A stretch of DNA of 5,978 nucleotides. It comes from Deinococcus frigens DSM 12807. Its GTDB lineage: Bacteria > Deinococcota > Deinococci > Deinococcales > Deinococcaceae. Of the stretch, positions 1 through 4,777 are shown piece after piece. Within the stretch, counting starts at the first letter, position 1, and every line of letters starts with the position of its first letter. A program made the position numbers and the translations under genes. The DNA lies in the NCBI RefSeq assembly GCF_000701425.1, contig NZ_JNIW01000105.1, positions 1 to 5,978 of the forward strand. The letters are read 5' to 3'. The notes beneath the pieces are model-generated. The model saw only the letters and a program-made list of their open reading frames with translations, was not told where the DNA came from and made no database searches.

Positions 1-287
1 TCCCAGCTCGTGCATGAGGGGCAAACCTTCCAAGTCCACATCTATGACCACGTAGCCGCTCAGTTGGCCCGTGACCATCCCCAGGCCGCGTGCGCGGACC
101 CCCACCAGGTCTTGAGGTCTTCAGCAGTGGGAAGCTGGGTTTGCATGGGCTTCCAACTGGCCCTGAGTTCCCCGTCACCATTCACATAGGTGTGACCGGA
201 GGCGATTAAGGCTTGCTTGTGGGGTTCTTTCGCCCACTGGCTGACGCCCCCGCCTGTGGGAATAATGCTGATCGCCTGGCGCACCAA
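1..287 (-). pseudogene. Prim-Pol (AEP-type) replication protein, N-terminal part, frameshifted, continues past left edge
   Basis: Probable plasmid replication protein of the bifunctional primase-polymerase (Prim-Pol) family, which makes primers and extends them at plasmid origins. In the first frame (287 down to 60), 75 codons include a segment ending LPTAEDLKTWWG, typical of the region before the Prim-Pol active site. That frame stops at 60-62. The adjacent frame (about 98 down to 1) encodes RGLGMVTGQLSGYVVIDVD, which fits the family's glycine loop followed by the hhhDhD metal-binding motif. Adding one base at the five-C run at 99-103 would join the two frames. No ATG opens the first frame: TTG at 287 or GTG at 284 are the options, neither with a good ribosome site, and the frame stays open upstream to a stop just beyond 300. 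The rest of the gene lies outside the window. Alternatives are a sequencing error or programmed slippage. The family call is fairly secure; whether the gene is truly broken is not. Confidence 0.75.
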
Positions 288-335
288 CTGACAGGCAGTT
301 TCATAAATCTGTTAAGATTCGTCGTCGTACACAGC

Positions 336-375
336 GTTCACCTTTTCGTGTTTTCACGAAAACACTATTTCAGGA
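336..375. repeat. 8-bp-period box array upstream of the replication gene (array A)
   Basis: Five boxes with an exact 8-bp period at 339-342, 347-350, 355-358, 363-366 and 371-374. They read CACC, CGTG, CACG, CACT and CAGG, separated by 4-bp AT spacers. The core also forms an inverted repeat, GTGTTTTC-AC-GAAAACAC (348-365). The array overlaps the stop codon of the small partition protein gene and precedes the Prim-Pol gene, so it could serve as centromere, operator or replication iterons. It shares AAAACACTATTTCA with the array at 2241-2304. Confidence 0.7.
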
Positions 376-613
376 GATCAGCATGGTCACGGCGTAAGTA
401 GTCCGTTACCGCTTCTTCGAGGAGCTGGTACTGCTTGCGCTGTTCCCTAGCGCTGGCCTGCTTGAGCGCAATTTTGAGATCCCGGTGCATCTGGGTGGAC
501 AGGCTCTCCAGCACGTTTTCAACTTCTGGCCTGCCAACCTTCGTAGTGCCTGTCAGTTCAGGCGAGGGCTTCAGCACCTGCAACTGTTCAAAGCGGCTTT
601 TTTTAACGGACAT
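365..613 (-). CDS. Small ribbon-helix-helix partition protein, ParG/omega-like
   Basis: An 82-aa protein, probably the centromere-binding adaptor and autorepressor of a type Ib partition system. The first ~35 residues look flexible and basic (KKSRFEQ, TTKVGRPEV). The rest fits a ribbon-helix-helix fold: a short strand near ESLSTQM, a helix HRDLKIALKQASAREQR, then a helix YQLLEEAVTDYLRR. Length and layout match ParG of TP228 (76 aa) and omega of pSM19035 (71 aa). ATG at 613 was chosen because GGGAGG lies 9 bases upstream and the start overlaps the end of parA by 11 bases, a coupled arrangement. A longer reading of this frame back to 817 would lie inside parA and is not credible. The likely DNA targets are the 8-bp box arrays at 336-375, 1216-1277 and 2241-2304. 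The fold is inferred from pattern and position, not from a search. Confidence 0.8.
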   Translation of the reverse strand: MSVKKSRFEQLQVLKPSPELTGTTKVGRPEVENVLESLSTQMHRDLKIALKQASAREQRKQYQLLEEAVTDYLRRDHADLLK

Positions 614-1214
614 ACGACAGCGCCTCCCGCATGACCGACTGGTATTCCAGCGCCACGGTCCTGGCATACCGGTTCTGGGTGTACGCCTCCAGAGGAATGC
701 GCTGCTCAGCAGCGTCACCCACAGCCGTCGATTTCCTGACCATGCTGGTGAACACGGGAATGCCGCTCTCGGCGAGGTGTTCGCGCAGTTCCTCGCCCCG
801 GCCCCCCTCATTGACAACGACTAAAACCCGGAAGTTCTGAATCCCAGCGTCTACCAGTGGACTGAGAGTATTGGCCAATCCGGTGGCCGAGACCCCTTCA
901 GGGCGAGTCGGGACGATCAGCAGATCGCTGGCACGGGCCAGGCTGACCAGATCGTGTCCCTGTTCGTTGCCCTTGCTGTCAATGACCACGTACTCGTAGC
1001 CCTTCATCCGTTTGGTGGCCTCCCCGTCATAACGGGCCACGTCAAAGGACCACGCCGGGTTGTCGCTGCTGCGCCAGGCCACGGCGCACTGCAATTCCTG
1101 ATCGGCGTCAAGCAGCAGCGTTTTCCCCTTCTTACCGAGTCCCTGAGCAATCTGAATGGCCGTGGTGGTCTTGCCCACACCGCCTTTCATGTTGGCAATA
1201 CTGAAAATTTCCAT
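603..1214 (-). CDS. parA: ParA-family partition ATPase (short, ParF/delta-like)
   Basis: A 203-aa Walker-type ATPase that would drive plasmid segregation by ATP-dependent binding to the nucleoid or by polymerisation, partnered by the small protein encoded next. Visible motifs: the deviant Walker A KGGVGKTT at residues 10-17 with signature lysine K10; Walker A' LLLDADQ at 33-39; and a Walker B-like strand YVVIDSKGNEQ near residue 75, where the usual DTP is DSK. There is no N-terminal helix-turn-helix extension, so this is the short class like ParF (206 aa), and autoregulation is expected from the partner protein. The ATG at 1214 lies only 5 bases behind a TATAGT -10 box, suggesting a leaderless or almost leaderless mRNA. 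The upstream gap holds one of three 8-bp box arrays. It overlaps the downstream gene by 11 bases. Confidence 0.93.
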   Translation of the reverse strand: MEIFSIANMKGGVGKTTTAIQIAQGLGKKGKTLLLDADQELQCAVAWRSSDNPAWSFDVARYDGEATKRMKGYEYVVIDSKGNEQGHDLVSLARASDLLIVPTRPEGVSATGLANTLSPLVDAGIQNFRVLVVVNEGGRGEELREHLAESGIPVFTSMVRKSTAVGDAAEQRIPLEAYTQNRYARTVALEYQSVMREALSYVR

Positions 1215-1215
1215 G

Positions 1216-1277
1216 CCTCACTATAGTGCTTTCACTAAAAAAAGAAAACACGAATTCGCGGAAAAGTGATTTCATGA
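1216..1277. repeat. 8-bp-period box array upstream of parA (array B)
   Basis: Seven boxes with an 8-bp period begin at 1225, 1233, 1241, 1249, 1257, 1265 and 1273. They read AGTG, CACT, AAAG, CACG, CGCG, AGTG and CATG; the two AGTG boxes are inverted CACT. A further CACT at 1219 is off phase by 2 bp and lies within the -10 palindrome. The array fills nearly the whole gap between the zeta-like gene (stop at 1284) and the parA start. Position and spacing fit a ParG/omega-type operator-centromere. Confidence 0.7.
1220..1225 (-). promoter_or_regulatory. Candidate -10 box of parA, leaderless arrangement
   Basis: On the minus strand TATAGT is followed by GAGGC and then the ATG of parA at 1214. This would put the transcription start at or next to the start codon. 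Leaderless mRNAs with such -10 placement are known to be common in Deinococcus. The -35 region at the usual distance is poor (T-rich, inside the box array), so an RHH repressor bound there would block the promoter. The box is part of the palindrome ACTATAGT. Confidence 0.45.
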
Positions 1278-1283
1278 AGACGA

Positions 1284-1931
1284 TCAATCTTCCAGATCAC
1301 GCTGGACACGCGGGCTGAATTGCTGCGTGACAGCGTGTGAGCGCCCGATGCTCTCGGCGGTTTGCATCTGCGGGAACTCGCTTTCGAGGGCAGTCCTGAT
1401 ATGCCCTGGCAACTGAGACGTCACGGTGAGCTGCCCCTGGTGCATGGCCCCCACCATCACAAAATCGCTGCTCTTTTCGGCGGAGACGTACAGGGCCGCA
1501 ACGTCTGCACGCTTCATGGCTTCTGGCAAGTTTTCCAACACGCGGGGGAGTCTGCGCTTCAGATCCCTGTCCGAGATGTTGTGGCCGCCCTGCAACACAC
1601 GGTTGTCAATCCTGAGCCGGGTGTCCTCGCCAGGGTGCGGGATGATAAAGGCCAGATGCACGTCATAACCCTGCGCTCTAGCCCGGTCCATCAGCGTGAG
1701 GGGCTGTCTGGCAGAGAGCGTGGTCTCCACAGCAAAACTCTGACGCTGGGTCAGCGCTGCCTCCTGAGCCTGAAGTGCGGCCCTCGCTCCCCCCACATTT
1801 GCGGCGTTGTTGAATCCCCGCCCCTGCGCCCCGGTGAGCTGATCGGGGTCTATGGTTCGCAGCTTGCGGGCCTTGACCAGCGTGCTTTTTCCGGCTCCAT
1901 TTTCTCCAGCGATCACAGTCAGCGTGGGCAC
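1284..1931 (-). CDS. Zeta-like toxin, P-loop kinase (candidate sugar-nucleotide kinase)
   Basis: A 215-aa zeta/PezT-family-like kinase. Known members phosphorylate UDP-N-acetylglucosamine and so poison cell-wall synthesis; the substrate here is inferred from the family. Motifs in order: Walker A GENGAGKST at residues 9-17; IDPDQ at 27-31; FAVETTLS at 66-73, matching the ETTLS found in this family; and RIDNRVLQGGHNIS at 107-120 with RR at 126-127, matching the usual R..RV..GGH region. The GTG start at 1931 follows the upstream stop (TAA, 1935-1937) by 3 bases and has no strong ribosome site, so translation probably depends on the preceding gene, a usual way to keep toxin below antitoxin. The C-terminal ~50 residues (SQLPGHIRT onward) are not recognised. 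Toxicity is inferred from family and from the paired small gene; a housekeeping-like ATPase role cannot be excluded. Confidence 0.8.
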   Translation of the reverse strand: MPTLTVIAGENGAGKSTLVKARKLRTIDPDQLTGAQGRGFNNAANVGGARAALQAQEAALTQRQSFAVETTLSARQPLTLMDRARAQGYDVHLAFIIPHPGEDTRLRIDNRVLQGGHNISDRDLKRRLPRVLENLPEAMKRADVAALYVSAEKSSDFVMVGAMHQGQLTVTSQLPGHIRTALESEFPQMQTAESIGRSHAVTQQFSPRVQRDLED

Positions 1932-1934
1932 TGC

Positions 1935-2225
1935 TTACCGCGCCGCCGGAGTCAACTCTCCCAGGATGTCAAATGCGTACCGCTCGAACTCGCCCTCAGC
2001 GTCATACACTTCGCGGCGCTTCACGGCGATGCGCCGCCCACTGGGATACTCGACAACCTGCTGGCCTTGCTCTCCGTAAGTGATGGGGAGACCTTGCATC
2101 AGGAGGTCAGTGACGTGAGGCGCATAATCGAGCAACATCAACTTGACTCGCATGGTTTCGGGCAATGGATCACTGCGGAACATGATGTGGGGATTTTGCA
2201 CGGGTGCGTTCATGGCATCGGTCAT
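1935..2225 (-). CDS. Small protein ahead of the zeta-like kinase, candidate antitoxin
   Basis: A 96-aa protein that I do not recognise. The start ATG at 2225 has AGGAGG 8 bases upstream. A further in-frame ATG at 2246 lies in front of that ribosome site and is unlikely to be used. The protein is mildly acidic overall, with a central hydrophobic helix-like part (VKLMLLDYAPHVTDLLMQGL) and a C-terminal region with alternating charges (YPSGRRIAVKRREVYDAEGEFERYAF) that looks like beta strands. It stops 3 bases before the zeta-like gene, so the two form an operon, and antitoxin is the natural reading by position. It does not resemble the three-helix epsilon antitoxin, nor PezA, which has an N-terminal helix-turn-helix. 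If it is an antitoxin, it would be of another family. The promoter region is occupied by an 8-bp box array. Confidence 0.7.
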   Translation of the reverse strand: MTDAMNAPVQNPHIMFRSDPLPETMRVKLMLLDYAPHVTDLLMQGLPITYGEQGQQVVEYPSGRRIAVKRREVYDAEGEFERYAFDILGELTPAAR

Positions 2226-2240
2226 GGGCTTTTCCTCCTG

Positions 2241-2304
2241 AATCATTATTTCACGAAATCACTAAAACATGTATTCGCCAAAACACTATTTCACTAAAAC
2301 ATTA
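2241..2304. repeat. 8-bp-period box array upstream of the toxin operon (array D)
   Basis: Eight uninterrupted boxes with an exact 8-bp period, starting at 2244, 2252, 2260, 2268, 2276, 2284, 2292 and 2300. They read CATT, CACG, CACT, CATG, CGCC, CACT, CACT and CATT. Spacers are AT-only tetramers such as ATTT, AAAA or AAAT. This is the longest and best preserved of three related arrays. It covers the stop codon of the recombinase gene (2302-2304) and reaches the ribosome site of the candidate antitoxin gene. Confidence 0.8.
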
Positions 2305-3240
2305 AAGAATATCCGGTAGGCTGGCTGCCGCCGCCGCGAGGCGTTCCGGCTCCAGGTGGGCATAGATCCGGGTGGTGGCAATACTCTCATGCCCCAGAAT
2401 CTCCTGCACCTCCTCCAACCTGCGGCCCGCCTTCACCAGTGCCGTAGCGTGCGAGTGCCTGAGCTTGTGCGGGGTGCATTTCTCGGGGGCCAACCCTGCC
2501 CGTTGTCCCGCAGCCTTGACCACCCGCTCAATGCTGCGCGCCGTGATCGACTGACCCGCTTTCTGGCCCCGCAGATGGCAGAACACGATGGGACTCTCTG
2601 AGATGTAGAGCTGGCGGAATCCCAGCCACTCTTTGAGGACCCGCTGGGCAGTGGGGGAGAGGAAGATCGTTCGCTCCTTATTCCCCTTGCCGATCACCCG
2701 TATTTTGTGAGGCGTTCCCTCAAACTCGAACTCCACATTCTCCACCTTCAGGCTCAGTGCCTCCGCGATCCGGCAGCCGGTCCCGTAGAGGAAAGCAACG
2801 ACGGCCCTGTTCCGCTTCGTCTGCTCCGGGCTTGCGCCTTCCACCGCATTCAGCAGGCGCGACACCTCGCCGGGGGTCAGGTACTGAGGCTGGCGGCTGG
2901 GCAACTTGACCCGTTTGATCTCGGTGGGGCCGGGCTGCATGGTCAAGCCCTGTACGTCGCTGAGGTAGCTCCACAGCTTGCGCCAACTGGCCAGCAGGCG
3001 GCGGTTTCGCGCTGGCTCCGGCTCTTGCTGGTCCACGTAAGCCCGCAGGTCACGGGTCTGCACGTCGCTCCAACTCATGATCTGGGGACGGTACTCAGAC
3101 AGCCAGTTTGCCAGTCGTGAGCAATCCGCCCCGTACTGCCGGATGGTGCCTGGACTCAAGCCCTCTTCTCGCTTGAGATAAGCAGCGAAATCTTTAAGCA
3201 CATCGGTCAGCATCGAGGAAGTGGCATGGGTGGAGGTCAT
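2302..3240 (-). CDS. Tyrosine recombinase, XerC/XerD-like
   Basis: A 312-aa site-specific recombinase. An N-terminal SAM-like core-binding domain spans about residues 10-95 (YLKREEGLSPGTIRQY), and the catalytic domain about 120-300. All six catalytic positions are present: R157 in GTGCRIAEAL, K185 in VIGKGNKER, H258 and R261 in HKLRH, H284 in LGHES, and nucleophile Y293 in RIYAHL. The length fits XerC/XerD (about 300 aa). The likely job on a plasmid is resolving multimers to monomers, though integration of a mobile segment is possible. The ATG at 3240 overlaps the preceding stop as TGATG with a G-rich ribosome site just upstream; the longer open frame to 3483 lies inside the preceding gene and is rejected. 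It is the last gene of a four-gene operon. A candidate core site with 10-bp inverted arms and a 6-bp centre lies upstream of that operon at 4620-4645. Confidence 0.92.
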   Translation of the reverse strand: MTSTHATSSMLTDVLKDFAAYLKREEGLSPGTIRQYGADCSRLANWLSEYRPQIMSWSDVQTRDLRAYVDQQEPEPARNRRLLASWRKLWSYLSDVQGLTMQPGPTEIKRVKLPSRQPQYLTPGEVSRLLNAVEGASPEQTKRNRAVVAFLYGTGCRIAEALSLKVENVEFEFEGTPHKIRVIGKGNKERTIFLSPTAQRVLKEWLGFRQLYISESPIVFCHLRGQKAGQSITARSIERVVKAAGQRAGLAPEKCTPHKLRHSHATALVKAGRRLEEVQEILGHESIATTRIYAHLEPERLAAAAASLPDIL

Positions 3241-3629
3241 CAGTGAAGCCCCCCTAGTGCTGATTTCTCCTCTCTGTTCGGCTCGCCGTACTGCGGTCCC
3301 TCGCGGCGCAGCTCCTCCACGGTGGCCGTCCATGAGTCCGGCACCGAGAAGGGGGGCGCGTGCTTCAGCCCTTGCCAGTGCATGACGGCCTCCCGGCTGC
3401 CATAACACTCCAGCGGGAAGTCCTGGGCCACCATCGCCAGGATCACTCCCAGCGCGGCGCGGTTCTCGGCGTCGGCGCTGCACGCAGCTCCAAAAGCGTC
3501 ACCGCTCAGCAGGTGCAGGGAAAAGCCGGAAAGGACGCCCGAGCCGTGGTTAACGTGCAACTCCAGCAGGTGCGCGGTGGTGGCCGGGATCTGGTCTTGC
3601 CAGCGGGCCGCAATCGTAAACGGTTTCAT
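3240..3629 (-). CDS. Hypothetical protein, third gene of recombinase operon
   Basis: A 129-aa protein that I do not recognise. It is probably soluble, with no signal peptide or membrane helix. The N-terminal half looks like an alpha/beta fold (FTIAARW, LLELHVNH, GFSLHLLSG), followed by a helix AENRAALGVILAMVAQDF. The C-terminal ~35 residues are polar and proline-rich and probably flexible. It overlaps the gene before it as ATGA (start 3629, previous stop 3626-3628) and the recombinase after it by one base (TGATG), so the products are probably made in fixed ratio. The coupling suggests a role linked to the recombinase, but no motif shows one. Confidence 0.75.
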   Translation of the reverse strand: MKPFTIAARWQDQIPATTAHLLELHVNHGSGVLSGFSLHLLSGDAFGAACSADAENRAALGVILAMVAQDFPLECYGSREAVMHWQGLKHAPPFSVPDSWTATVEELRREGPQYGEPNREEKSALGGLH

Positions 3630-4222
3630 CGCTGCCGCTCCAGCTCCAGCAGCTTGCGGATATGTTCGGCGGTCAGTTCCAGTTCGCGGGCCAGTGAGCG
3701 CAGGCGTTCGGCCTTCGCCTTTTCGTCCACATCTTTGATCAGAAAGAGGAAGTCGTGAAATGCACTGGCCGACTTAAACGCCCGCATCTCTTGGAAGGGC
3801 TGTGAGACCTCATCCGACTCTGCGGCGGGTGAAGTGTAGACGCTTGGCTTGGTTTCCAGTGGATGGATAATCTCGCCCTGGCTGTCCGTAATCCACCACT
3901 GTTTGAAGCCGTGTGTAATCGAACTGCTGATATTGCGCCGTCCGCACTGCCGAATGAGTTCCGGCAGATCATCGCTCTCCTCGTGCGGGTAGCCCTTGTC
4001 ATACTCTGGTCTCGCGTCATACCGCCTCAACCCGTATGGACCTTGGGGATACCAGGTGGAGTCCTCCGGGTCCAGTTCCAACGTTCTTTCCCAGAGAGGC
4101 TCCCGCCGGGGGTGGTAGTCCTCTGGATCTAGCTCCAGCGTTTTGGGAAATGTATCGTTCTTTTTTTGGAGCTGTTCAGAGCCGGTGGCCGCGCCCTGGT
4201 TCTGGCCGCTCACGCTCTGCAT
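3626..4222 (-). CDS. Hypothetical acidic protein with repeated TLELDPED motif
   Basis: A 198-aa protein that I do not recognise. The octapeptide TLELDPED occurs twice (residues 28-35 and 47-54), 19 residues apart, in a stretch rich in W, Y, P and acidic residues. The encoding DNA of the two copies has diverged at several silent positions, which suggests the peptide is kept by selection. A middle part (RNISSSITHGFKQWWITDSQ) looks folded. The last ~35 residues (KAKAERLRSLARELELT and onward) are strongly helical and may form a coiled coil. The ATG at 4222 overlaps the preceding stop as ATGA, with GGCGGTGA just upstream. A longer frame back to 4321 would lie inside the preceding gene. An adaptor or DNA-complex partner of the recombinase is only a guess from operon position. 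Confidence 0.75.
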   Translation of the reverse strand: MQSVSGQNQGAATGSEQLQKKNDTFPKTLELDPEDYHPRREPLWERTLELDPEDSTWYPQGPYGLRRYDARPEYDKGYPHEESDDLPELIRQCGRRNISSSITHGFKQWWITDSQGEIIHPLETKPSVYTSPAAESDEVSQPFQEMRAFKSASAFHDFLFLIKDVDEKAKAERLRSLARELELTAEHIRKLLELERQR

Positions 4223-4566
4223 CAGTTCACCGCCTTTGCACGGGCGTCCTGCTGCTCCTGCTCGTAGTCGTCCCAAGTCTGCGCGCCTTTGACTGTGGCC
4301 TGAATATGTCCTCCGGTCCACTCTTCATAAGTTATGGCGTCGGCGGTGATCTCCAGCACCAGTTTGCGTTTGCCGTGCTTGGCGGCCTGATTCCACAGGC
4401 CCGCAATTTGTTCAGGGAGGACAAAGCCCCAACTGCAACCGGGATCGACGGCCCGCTGCCGCTGCAACATTTCGGCGGCCAGGGCTTCAGCTTCCTGCCG
4501 GGTCTTGCCGCAGCGTTCTAGAAGATCGGCGAGGGCATTGGATTCAGCGTTGGGTTGGTCCGTCAC
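4222..4566 (-). CDS. Hypothetical protein, first gene of recombinase operon
   Basis: A 114-aa protein that I do not recognise. It starts at GTG 4566 with a full AAGGAGG site 8 bases upstream. The N-terminal part is helical and charged (ALADLLERCGKTRQEAEALAAEMLQ). The middle has aromatic residues and short strands (KRKLVLEITADAITYEEW). The end is acidic then basic (DDYEQEQQDARAKAVN). No membrane segment or signal peptide is seen. It opens the four-gene operon, and its stop overlaps the next start as ATGA. Its promoter probably overlaps the inverted repeat at 4620-4645, so the operon is likely controlled by whatever binds there. Confidence 0.75.
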   Translation of the reverse strand: MTDQPNAESNALADLLERCGKTRQEAEALAAEMLQRQRAVDPGCSWGFVLPEQIAGLWNQAAKHGKRKLVLEITADAITYEEWTGGHIQATVKGAQTWDDYEQEQQDARAKAVN

Positions 4567-4601
4567 AGGTCAATCCTCCTTGTTTTGCTGGGATCAGAAT
4601 A

Positions 4602-4629
4602 TCATGCTTGAGTTTCGTATGTCGTAAAA
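4602..4629 (-). promoter_or_regulatory. Candidate promoter of the recombinase operon
   Basis: On the minus strand a TATTCT -10-like box lies near 4601-4606. An ACGACA -35-like box sits about 18 bases upstream, inside the inner part of the inverted repeat arm at 4620-4629. The AAGGAGG ribosome site and GTG start of the first operon gene follow downstream. Neither box is a strong match, so the promoter call rests mainly on position. If correct, a protein bound to the inverted repeat would compete with RNA polymerase. Confidence 0.3.
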
Positions 4630-4645
4630 TAAAGGTTTTACGACA
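4620..4645. repeat. Perfect inverted repeat, 10-bp arms with 6-bp centre (operator or recombinase core-like site)
   Basis: TGTCGTAAAA at 4620-4629 and its exact complement TTTTACGACA at 4636-4645 flank the 6-bp centre TAAAGG. Two more copies of the arm occur at 4739-4748 and 4759-4768. A 6-bp spacer between inverted arms is the layout of Xer-type core sites. It is also normal for an operator of a dimeric XRE regulator, and such a regulator is encoded just upstream. Both readings fit; the sequence alone does not choose. Confidence 0.75.
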
Positions 4646-4690
4646 AGCAAGCGCGAGACATATTTTCAGCCTTGGTCCATGCCTGTCGGT
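4646..4690 (-). pseudogene. Short relic of a second XRE-type regulator gene
   Basis: Reading the minus strand, 4675-4646 encodes PRLKICLALA, against PKLKMCLALA in the neighbouring regulator (coding bases 5137-5108). Eight of ten residues are identical and the other two are conservative. At the DNA level 21 of 30 bases match, and eight of the nine differences fall at third codon positions, the pattern left by selection on protein. The preceding codons (TDRHG) are also plausible for this domain. Nothing else of the gene is visible: the relic is bounded by the terminator on one side and by the inverted repeat arm ending at 4645 on the other. It is short, so chance is not excluded. Confidence 0.4.
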
Positions 4691-4720
4691 AAAAAAAGGC
4701 CAGGCGGGTTTATCGCCTGG
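4691..4720 (-). terminator. Rho-independent terminator of the HTH regulator gene
   Basis: On the minus strand CCAGGCG (4720-4714) pairs with CGCCTGG (4706-4700) across a 7-base loop. CC and seven T follow (4697-4691). It lies about 60 bases after the regulator stop codon and separates that gene from the recombinase operon. Confidence 0.85.
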
Positions 4721-4738
4721 GATGGTTCGTGGTGCTGT

Positions 4739-4768
4739 TGTCGTAAAACTCTCTAAGATGTCGTAAAA
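4739..4768. repeat. Two direct copies of TGTCGTAAAA, 20 bp apart
   Basis: Copies at 4739-4748 and 4759-4768, both also followed by C, have a start-to-start distance of 20 bp, about two helical turns, so bound proteins would lie on the same face. They fall between the regulator stop (4778-4780) and its terminator. The same 10-mer forms the arms of the inverted repeat at 4620-4645. Confidence 0.75.
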
Positions 4769-4777
4769 CACGCGACT

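Noticed and set aside
348..365. Canonical chromosomal parS site
   Set aside because: The palindrome looks similar in style to TGTTTCACGTGAAACA, but the centre is different and the 8-bp period explains it better. The partner protein is not a ParB of the HTH type.
213..401. Plus-strand frame of 62 codons near the left edge
   Set aside because: It is antisense to the Prim-Pol N-terminus and runs through the box array. It has no domain or start signal.
365..817. 150-residue version of the small partition protein
   Set aside because: The first 68 residues are an alternate frame of parA. ATG at 613 with GGGAGG gives the normal RHH protein size.
1362..2297. Long plus-strand open frame of 311 codons across the toxin operon
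   Set aside because: It lies antisense to two genes with clear motifs, and its translation shows no domain. High GC produces such frames easily.
336..2304. CRISPR-like repeat array
   Set aside because: The units are only 8 bp with fixed 4-bp AT spacers, the arrays are short and split over three promoters, and no cas gene is present.
2302..3483. Extended N-terminus of the recombinase
   Set aside because: The extra 81 residues lie in another frame of the preceding gene and are R- and G-rich without a domain. ATG at 3240 has the overlap and ribosome site.
4036..4521. Plus-strand frame of 161 codons over the first two operon genes
   Set aside because: The minus-strand genes have a strong ribosome site and coupled starts. 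The plus frame has neither and looks like a shadow.
4544..4771. 75-codon minus-strand frame in the gap before the recombinase operon
   Set aside because: It runs through the terminator and the repeat copies and has no ribosome site. Only the ten-codon XRE-like relic inside it seems meaningful.
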